64,000 nt of DNA, taken from contig CP136061.1 in the NCBI GenBank assembly GCA_032622095.1, positions 230,328,944 through 230,392,943 of the forward strand, read 5' to 3'. Positions 1-12,600 of this stretch are shown here, one piece after another. The notes beneath the pieces are model-generated. The model ran no database searches. It saw nothing but the letters and a program-made list of their open reading frames with translations, and had not been told where the DNA came from. The DNA is from Siphonodentalium dalli. Taxonomy: Eukaryota > Mollusca > Scaphopoda > Gadilida > Siphonodentaliidae. Positions within the stretch are counted from its first letter, which is position 1; each line of letters opens with the position of its first letter. The translations under genes and the position numbers were made by a program.

Positions 1-451
1 TCTGAGTTGGTCATTCGCGAAACCAATATATTTTATATTCTATAATTACAAACATGGGTATATGATCTTGAGCGCGTTACCATTTCTGACATTGGTTTTC
101 TCGTTGTCTATTGGTTTCCATAATCGCGGTCGCGGATGCAACAACCATGCAGTTAGACAAATTTTCAGCCGCCAAGTCCAAACGCTTATATATATACACG
201 CATATGGTACGACCTCATTACTATTGATCAAAAATCATGTGCCACTTATGAATGGCGGGGCAATCCATTACCATGTATCGTGTTGAGGGGGTGCAAAGGA
301 TGTTTTCCGTAGTTCGGTGGTCAGAAAGACGCAGTATCCCCATATACCTACTTGTTAAGTTATAACCCTGAATATCTGGTTGAATATATGCCAGTTTTTG
401 AAAGTACAGTATACTCAGCTTCATGTTGTATGTTTTTCCTTTCCACCGCAG
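1..451. other. Upstream intron sequence of the DD3-3-like gene
   Basis: No exon of the family's earlier blocks could be read in either strand. The stretch is treated as intron. Confidence 0.5.
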
Positions 452-617
452 CCCAATTCGCTACAGAGGCCGCGTGCACAGCAGCGCAGGGTTCAAACAC
501 TGACTCTCGGTTCCGTTACTTCTGGGGATTACCACGTGACGCGATTGCCACATCGGTTAGCCGTCAATGTTTGGTGAGCCTCGCTGAACCAGATTGCCGT
601 GCAGCATCATGGTCTAG
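452..617 (+). CDS. DD3-3: DD3-3-like exon a (first in window)
   Basis: The acceptor is TTTCCACCGCAG and the donor is GTAAGA at 618. The exon enters with two bases of a split codon and leaves with AG of an arginine codon. It reads [11 protein letters not shown]...[11 protein letters not shown], the Cys-bearing segment before the NHLGNG block. The acceptor is less certain than the donor, because another AG lies about 14 bases inside. Confidence 0.7.
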
Positions 618-3600
618 GTAAGAACAATGAACCGGATAATTGGCCTAGAATTCTAGTCAGAAGGGTTTTCCGAATTGAAGCAACTCAAAGTACCTAATCG
701 CAATCGCCAAACTTTATTACTTTATTAACGTTATTATCAACATCCTCTTAAATTTGGGTTTTACGTTGAGGGTCATTCGCGCCAAGTTGGCATTAAATAA
801 GCTGTCGATATCAAATCAAGAATCTGGTGATTATGCCGACACATCTTGGAATGGCCGTAACGTTATTTTAAAATTCTCTTTTGAAATATCTAACTAGTTA
901 TGTATGGCGATGGATTAAATAATATCGAATCGTACAAACTGTGATTGACATTAAGGACACCAGTGTTCTAGAGTCAAGACTCTATAGCGTCTCAATAATC
1001 ACTGACCCTCTTGTGAAATTTATAATGATGACCTTCGATTGTGAAAATTTACGTTTACTTGAAGTAAGACAATATGCACACGAGATGCATTACCGTATTT
1101 AACGTAATGATCTTGTTATCGTTTCTGTAGGTCAAATCACCTTGGAAATGGACGGGATGGAGTTGCTACTAACTACACGTGGGTGCTGCCTTACTTCCCT
1201 TCCGGTGTGGCTCAGAGATGTGTATTCAGGATGAGGTCAGTAAACATTTTACAGTATAAGAGTGTGCCATGAATAAGCAAAACATTCAATTCCATGGCGA
1301 TGTTTCTGTGAGTGATTCGGTGACCCTCTCGACACCGAAAGCTTTATTGGCGATGACAAGCAAGCGCTATAGTGTAATCAACTCGTGCATGGTGGCAGTT
1401 TTACCAAATGTTAGTATATAGGACCACCAATCACCGTTAGACAAATTGTATAACAGATAGCCAAAATATCAGTATATTTAAGTTGTTTAAATTTAAGTTG
1501 AACGGTGTTTGTTAATATTGTCCGAACACATTGTCCGCCTTTAATTATTCTCTAATTGCATGTCACAGGTAAGAAAGTAGGCCAGGCATAGAAGAACGAA
1601 ACTCTACCATGTCTTGGGCTGAGAGCATGAATGAGTGAATGTATTTTGTCCCTTTCTCAGCCTTTCTCGGTTATTCTTCTTTCTCAACCTGCTATATGTA
1701 TGCAACGAGAATCGCTTTGCATAGGTCTATATTTTTTCATAATTTGTCATTTTCGCGGTCATTAACACTTTGAACAAGTCAAAGCAACTAAATTATCAAT
1801 ATTTTGTTAATACTGTTAAATCGAAATGGTGTATACTATAAAAGTAGTTGTCTGAGATTCTCTGGTTTGTGGCGATTCTCAGTGGTTCGCGATGATTCTC
1901 TGTGGTTTGGGACGATTCTCTCTGGTCTGGGACGATTCTCTGTGGTTTGGGGCGATTCTCTGGTTTGCGGCGAGTCTCTGTGGTTTGCGTCGATTCTCTG
2001 TGGTTTGCGTCGATTCTCTGTGGTTTGCGTCGATTCTCTGTGGTTTGCGGCGAGTCTCTGTGGTTTGCGTCGATTCTCTGTGGTTTGCGTCGATTCTCTG
2101 TGGTTTGCGTCGATTCTCAGTGGTTTACGGCGAGTCTCAGTGGGTTCGTGATTAATCTTGATGAGTCCTGCAGTTTCCAGGATTTCTGTCGATTCATATT
2201 AATCCGCCCCACGCATGTTCACTATGAATCAATGGGAAAATAAATCTTCGCGAATCCTTGTATACACGTGCAGAGTGGGCGTATAATAACTATTTAGTGC
2301 CCCACGGTATTGAGTATTTAGCTTATCGCATACCCTTTACATACCGTATATGGCTTCCCACTATGTGGATGCATTATGGGAATTCTGTAAATAATAGTTT
2401 TTGAGATTTTTATCTCCCGATATGTATAATCATGTAACGCATACATTAGTTTTTTAATAGTAAACATTAGTTTTTTAATAGTAAGTTAGCAATTAAGAAT
2501 GTGATCCGGTTTAAGTTGTAGTGTCTTCCAAAGATGATCCGTTGGCCATTAGGATAGCATAGGATAAACTTAGTAATAATATACACATTTAAGGCACAAA
2601 GAAATCTAATTAACTAGTCATGTATATTGTTAGTGACGATATAGTCATAACTGACTGTCTTCGTATCACCCATTTAATGGGATAACGTACATAGGTTTAT
2701 GCTCGCATTTTGAATTTCTCGCGTAGCAACATTCCAGTAATGTGTATCTTATGGCGCAGATTCATTTTGAGACAGTGGCGATATGTACTACTAGCCTATA
2801 ATTTTATGCGATCACTGGAAGCACTGGCGTGCATGAGATGAAGTCTTATTTTGGTTAGATTGATTCAGTACTTGCAGAGAAAGTGTTAGGGCATACAGTA
2901 TCACATGTACGTGAAACAGATTGGCGTTTCACTCAGATTGTCGGTCTGAGCTTCTGAAAAAAAGAGTGAATTGGGAGTTTCGTTCATATTTTGTCGGCTT
3001 AAATTTCAGTTATGATCATTCCACTTAGAAGGTAAAAGTTGTGTAACCTTCATCAACTGCCAACAGTACCCGGCCTATACTAAATTAATTATCCCGCCCA
3101 GTTATATACAAGTAAATATTGGTGTGGTCTGTTATTAATTTGGAGTGCTTTTCATGAAACATGAGCAGAGGACACAATGAAGAAAGAACTCATTTTTCGT
3201 TACTTTGCTATATGAGAAATTACCAACGGAACCATACTCCTCAATGAGTAGTTAGTATAGAAAGGGTTAATTGTCATGGTATTGTGAATGCTGAACTTAC
3301 AAGGTGCACGTTATGTCAAAAGTGCTGCTACGTGGGCTGATGAACATATTTGTGAGGAATTCCGTATGTTGCCTCACTGCCTGTACTTCTTGATACTACA
3401 ATGATATTCAGTTTTATTCTATTTTTTTCCCCAGATATAACATCTCCACGGATGACTACGACCCATATAATACAGATTCCAGACATAACCAGTAAGCATG
3501 TAATATCATATATAAAATCAGCCAACGCGTCTGCAAAACAGTTATTTAGTTTTACAGCGATGCATATATGCTATAATACACTTCATGCAGGTCATACCTT

Positions 3601-6600
3601 TTGGTCTTCATTTGTGTAAAATGAAATACAAAGGTATAATCAGTAAAGGATTTCAAACATATTTGCACAAATCTAAATTTCAGCACATCATTTAACAAAG
3701 TTTTTTAACAATAGGCATTTAACTCTCTAAAAAGTATGCGCGGTCATCAAAGTTGGGGTGAACACATAATTCTCAATGCAGCAACTGATCAGTAGAAACC
3801 AAAAGCATGGTAGTTCAGTCTCCGGACATGGACTCTTTGGCTACACTTTATTTAATGTACAATCACGTGTGTTTGGTAATGTCGTGTTTTAGAATCTATA
3901 ATATTATTGTTGGTCTTGTTATTATTCACAGGCAGCGTAACGTAAATTCGCCGGTACGCAACGACCCTAATGTTATCATCGGCGCATCGTCACCGCTACA
4001 ATTGGAAATAAATACTGCGCAATTCGGAAGGACCTTCCAGGACAGAAGCCATGTGTTCATACTGGAGCCAAGACCATCAGACATGGTGGTAGGACGAATC
4101 TTCAACTTGAATGTGAGAGGAAAGCGCGGGAACATTGTTCAAGTATTCCCGGCTGTTGAATATGACTTTTTCCCCAACTACTTGCAAATAACGGATACGG
4201 ACATGGTTCACATTCAATGGACAGGTAGGCACAATAGATTTTAATAGACATTTGTATAGAATGAGGCCCCAGAGGGTGAATTTGTGCGATACAGCATCAC
4301 CAATTTCACCCCCAGTGAAACTGCCTTGGCCTCAACGTCGAGACAGAGGATCAGATGAAGCTCCACATTTGATATTGGGTGATGTGCACACATTAGTCAC
4401 ATCGATTATGCATATTATCTTCTGCAAATTAAGAGATATAGAAACTGAACAAAAGGGCAAAAGTAACTAAAACAATGTTAATTGGAGACTATAGATACTT
4501 CCCAGGCCTAAGCATAAAGCGGTCCACAGAGGGTGAATTTGGTGACGCTATCCCACTAGCGTCGCTAAATTCACCCTCTGGTGACCTCATTCTGCAAATT
4601 TCGTACACTATGTCCAGTCTTGTGGCCATATGCTGGCAGCATGCATATTATATATGGTACTATGTGAGATAGAAGCAGGTAAAACATGAATCAATTGACA
4701 TGCATGTTAGCTAGTTAGAAGTATAGTGTACAACTTCTGCAGTGAAAGCCGTCCAAATGATGGAAGAAAACAAATTGACGCAAACCTGTATTCTTTTTAG
4801 GAACATTTTATTTTGTTTGGTGGGACGTAGTAGCTATATAACTATTTTATTTAAATGTTATGCATTAATCGATTCATTTAAACCATCCGAAATGTTGAAG
4901 TAAATGTGATTAAATTTTGAGGCGAGAGTGTTTGTTGATAGGTCACTGAAACAGCAACGTCACGATGTGAACGGTCATGCTGGGTCTAGTTCGTTTTTAA
5001 ATATAATCACACATGTTGTATAAATAAAAACTTTCAATGCACATAATAAAATAAACAGGTATAAGATCTGAACCAATTTATTGGTATACTTCCTCGAGTT
5101 CTCGACATAAAAACATTTACTGTTGAAGGCAAGCAATCAAACGTCTAACTTATACATCTACCAATATGTATATAGACTCGGGCGACCAAGCAGAGCGAGC
5201 TTATTTTGCAACTTGTTGTGTTCATTTAAGAAATTTAAGAAACTTGCAGATCGATTGGGGTCATTGTATTGTGACCGGCAGTGTAATTAAATAAAATCTG
5301 TTTAATTACTCTGCGGATTAAAACCAATGACCCCAATCAATCTGCAAGTCATTTATTATAATCACATACTAGTACATTTCTATAGAACATTAATAATTTG
5401 AAACACTTTTGAATTCAAAACTACCACAACTGTAAGTAACATATTGTTAAAATTTCAACAGTCTCCCACATGCAGCGAGAGAGTGAACACGATCGGTTTG
5501 AAGTGACTTATGTGGTACATTGCTTTCTGTGAAGTGGGCACCACGCGGAAGCTAATTATGTGAATGCAGAGGGTTATTGGCAGATGTTGTCATGATTAGG
5601 GAGCCCACATGTCAGCGGTTCATGGATATGTGTATATATATATATATATATGGTGACGCCAAATAAATAATATAATGTATAAAGTGTATGCCATGCACGT
5701 GCGACAGTTATGTGTATGTCAGTAAGTTCGTTAGTGGATAACTGCATGTATATTATTTCTAACCATAGGTTCGAACTCTCACAAAAACGGGAAGTCAGGA
5801 GGAGATGGTCAGACTGGAGATGATGGAGTTGGTTTGACGGGTGAGTTGTGCCAATCTTCCATAGACATTCGTCTTGTAAAATAAGATAACATTATTGCAA
5901 TAAACATCAAAGTGTGGACAGGTTGCAAAGAAATACATAATGACACTGGCACATTAAAGGTACTCAATCCGATTAAGCACCCCTAAATTACTATTTCTTT
6001 GGCTTCGGGGGTAAAAAATATTTGATCAGAGTCGATGAACCCACCCATCAAAGCTCAGCGTGATCAGATATCGATTTTTCAAGTTTGTTAATGTTTGGAG
6101 ATGTGGGCCACATCATCGTGCTCAAACACATTGCGGGTGTAATATGGGTAACTCTAAAATCAAGTGGTTATTATTGTTAATAGTAACCACTTTATTTTAG
6201 AGTTATCCATCTAATTTCACATTGATATGTCCCTCAACAGAAATCAAGTCTGAGAAAAGGTCCCGATTTTCGTCCATGTCTGGGTTCGAAACCCTTTAAA
6301 ATGAAGCCCATTCATCGAGAGTTGCGAAGCGTATCAGTCTGAACATAGGTTCGAATATTCACGCTGAACGAAACTACAATGATATTGGATCAGCACAATG
6401 CACTTCCTTCGAAATTGTACCCGTATGAGGGGTTTTGGGCTAGGGACCCAGTGAGGATTGGAAGGGGCGTCGCCCCTCCCCTACAACCCACTGTTGACTG
6501 ATGAAAGGGATCACGAAATGGTATGAACATTTAACATGAAATGATGTGAAAAAAAAGATTATCTAGACATATTTTGATTATTTCTTCTTCTTGGCTTTCT

Positions 6601-9600
6601 TTTTCTTCCTTTCGGTGGATGTTGTTACTGCTACTGTTGTTGTTGTTGGCTGAGAAAGCTCCACTCTGTGTTGTCTCGTTGGTGCATCCACCTCTACTTC
6701 CGTTTGTACTTGACTATGTCGAGCTATATTTTCACGCGCAGTTGTCATGATGGCTTCAATTTCGGCGGTGGAATATTTGGAGCCGGTGCTGTTGTTGCTG
6801 GTGGTGGAGATGGGGGACACCGGGATGAGATGGAATTCCGGTGTCCGAGGTGGTAAACTGTCCAACTCCACATCGAAGCTGGCGGCAGGAACATCTGGGG
6901 TGGTGTCCACGTCCCTGTCTCCGCTCGCCTCGATGACGACAGCAGGGACCTCCGGCAGATCAACGGAGTCCCTGCTAGCTGGTACGATGTCGTCAGTCTC
7001 CATGCAGGTCGAGTCGTCTGGGCGTCTCTCAGACAACTTCGACCTGCCGGCTATGACACTGGACGGCAGAACCACACGGGGAGGGGTGACCGGCAGATCA
7101 ACGGTCACCCCCATCTTCTTCTTCCACTTAGCCCGTCTGGCGGCGTCCATTCTTCGCCTAGGAGTCTTTTTCTTTGGAGGCCCTGTCTTCATCTTCTTCA
7201 TAGTGCAGCGGGTGGCTTTGGCGTTGACGTCCCGGTCTTTAGATCTCTGGATACCAGCATCTTTAGTCCGGAACTCCAAGCAAAGTGTCAGGTAGCCCCC
7301 GCTAGACTGGAGAGACCAGCTAGCGATGTCCACTACCCGACTACTTTGCACTGCAACCAATGCGGCTTCGGAGATCAAGTCCATAATCCGTCCTAAGCCT
7401 AATCCAAAACCGTCTCACTGGCGTTGAGCACGAGGGCAGCTGCACCCGAAGGCGCGGCCACACACCTCACCCGTGCTCAGCGTCTGACCGAGAGGAACTA
7501 ATACGGATAAAGGAAGTATGTCCGCCTCGCTCCACTCCCGAGCCAGATGCAAATCACTGGATATTTAGGTTCAATATGAACCTATTTGCAGATCAGATGT
7601 ACGCTCTTTATATATGCGTTTTCATTGTAGCCCGCGCCATCCAACAGACTAACGGATATAAGTCCACTTTTATGGCTTATTTCAGAATCGAATAAGTCGA
7701 ATGTGAACATATGTGAACATTTAGGTCCACATTTGCGCGAATTCCACACGGGTCCGCAAGCCCCTCTGACGCTGAATAAAGGCTCTCGATGTGAGCCAGT
7801 TTTCGGGAGCCTGTTTCAGCTAGTCTCATATATATTTTGAAGACCTCGGTCTGTCTGTTTGTATGTTTGTCTGTCATTTATACAAATCTACGATTCTCGA
7901 CCGATCGGGACGAAACTTGGTACGTGCGTGTAGTTTGACCAGGCGGTGGACGTTGTCGTATTGGCGAGCCCGTGCGGCGCCCGTGCAGCGCATGCACAGA
8001 CGAGATCTCGGAAACGGGTGGAGCTATCGACTTGAAATTTGCTATGTGAATGTATCTTGCCCCGGATACGAATTTTATCGGGTCGCCGAGCCCGTGCGAC
8101 GCCAGCTTCGCGCATGCGCAGACGAGATCTCGGAAACGGGTAGAGCTATCGACTTGAAATTTGGTTTTTGAATATCCCGGATGAATAGCCCGGACAACGT
8201 CGGGCTCATCGGCTAGTCTATTATATATTTTGGAACTTCTATGTGTGTTATAGACTCGAAAACTGCTTGACCGATCCGAATCAAATTTGGTATGTAAGCC
8301 TACTTTGATCCCGGGAAACATATGGGCGGGTCCAATTATACGTGCGACAGTGTCCTTGACCTCGCTCATAAACCCTCGGTATAGGCATGTTTCTGGACCT
8401 CGACCGATCTGACTCAAATTTGGTATGTAGGCCTACTTTGATCTCGGGAACAATATGGGCGGGTCCAATTTCACTTGCGACTGTCATTGCCCTTGGTCTT
8501 TACCTCGCTCATATAGGCATGTTTCCTCCTAGTAATTTTCAACGTTGTTCCCCAAATATCCCGGATGAAGTCGGGCACATCAGCTAGTATTACACAATTA
8601 TGTATACGTTTTATGTGTTTTGACATGTATATATATTTAAAAGTAAATCTCATACATCATATTTATTGTTTTACTGAGATTGAAGAATTTATTTGGATTG
8701 AAAAACATTGCAGGGACTGACAGACATAACTTTGTTGAGATTATGGACCTGGGCGATAACTATCCAGTGCCTTATGAACACACAGAAGCCCGACTGTGGA
8801 CGAATGTGGAGCTCGTATGGGCCAACAACAGCATAAGCAACCAAAGGCCGTATCCAGCCAAAGATCTCGCATTAAACATGGCTTCAGCTGGATATTACGA
8901 GTAAGTATATTTTAATTTAACTCTTCCATGACTGGAGCTTCCTGAACATTTTCGGAAATCCTGTGACAATATAAGAGAATGCACTGGCCTAACAATATTT
9001 ACCTTAACTTTGTAAGTCATGGCATCCTATTGTATGAGGAGATCGATTCGCATGCATGAGATAATGCACTGGCACAATATCTTTAATGCTGCACCAGCAC
9101 AACTCCCGCCATGAAACCTCGTGAAATGGTTCAAGTTAAACAAACTTGGTGGCAGTGACCACGCTGGCCCGAAATTTTAGATTCAAGTGGCAATTTGTAG
9201 GCCGAATCAATAACTTTTGCCTTATAATTTTAGAAGTTGCCAAATGATATCGTTTGCTTTTGTTGTTGTTGCCATATTGGGCCTTATTTTTCAACAATTA
9301 ATATTTGACGTTTTTTATTGTCTTCGTCGACTTGCAACATTGAGAGATCTGAAAGAAGTCAATTATTAATAATTCTTGCCTCTCGTTTATATATCATAGA
9401 ACAATAAATCAATCAACGAACCATAAAATGTTGCTTCATCAAGAGGCACTGGACACAAAGGGATAAGCTATGTAAACACCACTACCTGTTCTGTTCTGGT
9501 GTGCAATCTCTCCTTTGTATGAGGAGCACCCCATTCATAATATAATGGGTAAAATATTGATCGGGTAAATTCACGTTGCATATTATGATATCAAATAGTC

Positions 9601-12600
9601 TTGGACTAGGAGGGTAAAATGTAATTTTGTTTATTGTGTTTTGGTCGGGGTATCAAAGGCACGGACGGCGTTCGTTGAAGAATTATTCATATTTGTTCAA
9701 ATCGCCATCAACTGAAGGACTATTAAAATATATATAGTTTTGTTCATATGCCAAACATAATCGGCGCGTAAATAGTATATTGTCGTCAAGACGTACGATG
9801 GTGTACGTAAACAAGAACCTGCTCGTATTTCAGAAGTTTTGCTTCGGTTTACATATCACAGCGCATTTCTATTGGTTAATTACACACAAATGATTTAAAC
9901 GCTCTTTATGTTTACCATATCCGGATCTAAACAAAAGCCAGGTTCTGTAACGTTTTTATACGCCCGTTTGAAAAAACGGCCGTATTATAGTATTGGTCCG
10001 TCCGTCCGGGCGTCCGTCCGGGCGTCCGTTAACCTGGTTTCCGGATGATAGCTTTAGTTAGAGTGAACCAAATTTAATAAAATTTGGTATGTGGGTTTAT
10101 TAGCCGAAAAGTAAGTTAAAGTTCGAATTTGGGTTCCGCCCGCCAATTTTCACCGGAGTTATGCCCCTTATTTGACGTTTTTTGACTTAGAAAATCCTTG
10201 AAATTTGTTGTCCGGATGACAACTTTAGTATAGTTTATCGGAATGAATCCAAATTTGGTATATTACTTTCTCCCACCAAAACACAGGTCAAGTTCGAACT
10301 TGGCAGAGTTATGCCCCTTTTTCGACTCAGAAAATTCAGTTTTTCTTATGTTTTTTGGTTTCCTGATAACTCGATTTTGGAATGTTTATACGCAAAACCC
10401 GTTGTTTTTTGTGGATTACATATATCGAAATACAGCTCAAGTCCGAATTTAGTTTTAATCCGGTAATTTTTGCGAGAGTTATGTCCCCTTTTTTGACGTA
10501 ATTTGACTTAGAAAATCCCTGAAATTTGTTGTCCGGATGATAACTTTAGTTAGAGTGAACCGATTTCAATCAAATTTGGTATGTGGGTTTATTATGAGAA
10601 AAGACAGCTCAAGTTCGAATTTGGGTTCCGTCCGCCCCAGAGTTATTCCCCTTATTTGACGTAATTCCGGATGATAACTTTAGTTGGAGTGAACCGATTT
10701 CAATCAAATTTGGTATGTTGGTTTATTAGGAGATGTTCCATCCGCCAATTTTCCCCAGAGAGGGCGTATTTTGCACGCCCAGCGTAGCTCTTGTTTGCCT
10801 TTGTTTACATAACAAAGGAAAAACATTTGACAATAACAATGTTTATGCCACATTTCTGACTGGTATAAGAACAAAATCTGTCTATATTTTACTATGCTTT
10901 GTTTATGGCGGTTTTTGACGGAGCAGAATATTTTAACGGCATACCCACCACAACGCCGCCCGTATCTTTAAAACAGGCGGCATTCATTATCATTGTTTAA
11001 CCGTACAGCTCGAACCATGCATATACCATTTGTCGCTCAATACTTGTGTAACCAGATTAAATCTTGATGGCTCTATTAACTTTGCTAACCCTACAAACCA
11101 ACGGTAATTGTTAGAATTTCCTGATATGTGTGGCAATGCACAACAAATATTGTCAAAAACATTCTCGAGGAGGTGTTAAATGGGTACTGTACGCCATTTT
11201 CAATAAATTCCCGGTGATAACCACGATCTAATATCAATAATATATAGAAAACTAAGTAATTTGAGTCGAAGATGTATTATGTAAACGTTCAGGTTAATAG
11301 GTTATCATAAAATCAAAGTTACTAATTTGATATAAATTTAATTTATGGCTGGAGTCATAAATTAAATTACGAATTTCCGTGTACAAGACGTAATCAAAAT
11401 TATTCACAGATAGTGGATTGGGCAAAGCGTGGCACACATGATCGTGTAAAAAATATTTTCATAAGGGGCCACTCGCTGGCTAGAGACTATATAATGACTT
11501 AAAGGTACGGTTGGCCTTGGCGGTGGGTATCCTGTGAAAATATTTCCACCCGTCAAAAACCGCCACAAACAGAAAGAACAACAAAATGTAGACAGACTTT
11601 GTCCGTATACAAATAAGAAATATCGCATAAACAGTATGTTATTGTCATATATTTGACCATTGTTATGTAAACAAAGGCATAAAAAGTTACTTTTCTGGTG
11701 TTTGTTTATATTATGATGGTAAACATAAAGAGCGTTCTTTGTTGGTGAATTCCTGATATGGAACGAATAAAGAGCGTGTATGCCATGTGTGTGTGATTAG
11801 CCAGCAGCATTGTACTGTCCTCTGTGACACAATCAGGCTCTTGATTAGGTAAAATATAGTAAATCTTTATGATAACATGCTGTTTACGCGATGGTCATGG
11901 TATATATGAACGAAACTATGCGTTTTAATGTTTTTCTGTTTACGGTGATTGGAACAAATATAAATATTTTCGACAACTAAGGCCTCACGTGCCTTTAATG
12001 AGTACATGGGACTAGTATGCATATACTATAACATTTATTTTCTACATTTGCTTGAAAACTGTCCACAAATTACTCTACAACGAAAATTGGTATTTTCACA
12101 TTCCGGTTAATCTGCCATCCGTAACATTACTTCGTACTCAACATACTTTAAATTAATGAACATCTGGTTACCTTATTCTACAACTCGGAGACTAAAGAAA
12201 CCAACATTTGGGTACAGCATCCCTTTAAGTCTCTTGCTAAACATTTTCCCAAATGAAAATATTTTTCGGCAAATTTGACTAGCGGCAGCACGAACCCTGC
12301 TTGTTGGGCCTCCAACTATAATGTGCATTCACCAGACGTGTTCGATAAGATTTTAACTCTTGAAATAGTTGATTATTTATTCAGGTTTTATATTTGAATT
12401 GTCTTAAGACCAACTTAAATGTTCCAAGCCCCAAGCCCAGGTAACATGATATACACCATGTTCTATATTATAGACCATTTGAAAGAGGAATCTCCAAAAC
12501 GGTTGTATTAACTTAACCGGTTGAATAGACTGGAAACGTTGATGTTGTCGACGTGTATTCGGAGTGTTTGCGCGCTTCAGTGGCATCTTGTTGTACTGCC

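Noticed and set aside
1856-2152. CRISPR-like array
   Set aside because: Units are contiguous with no unique spacers, and the genome is eukaryotic.
1804-2243. Three overlapping frames of about 90-115 codons with SLWFA-type repeats
   Set aside because: They are translations of a stop-free 20-bp minisatellite in an intron; all three frames give the same peptide, as expected for a non-triplet unit.
3807-3931. Start of the 145-codon frame as a real N-terminus
   Set aside because: The coding similarity begins only at the splice acceptor at 3932; the upstream residues are intron translation.
6240-6360. Possible tRNA or tRNA-derived SINE (GGGTTCGAAACCC and AGGTTCGAAT words)
   Set aside because: The T-arm-like words have no matching acceptor, D or anticodon stems at proper distances.
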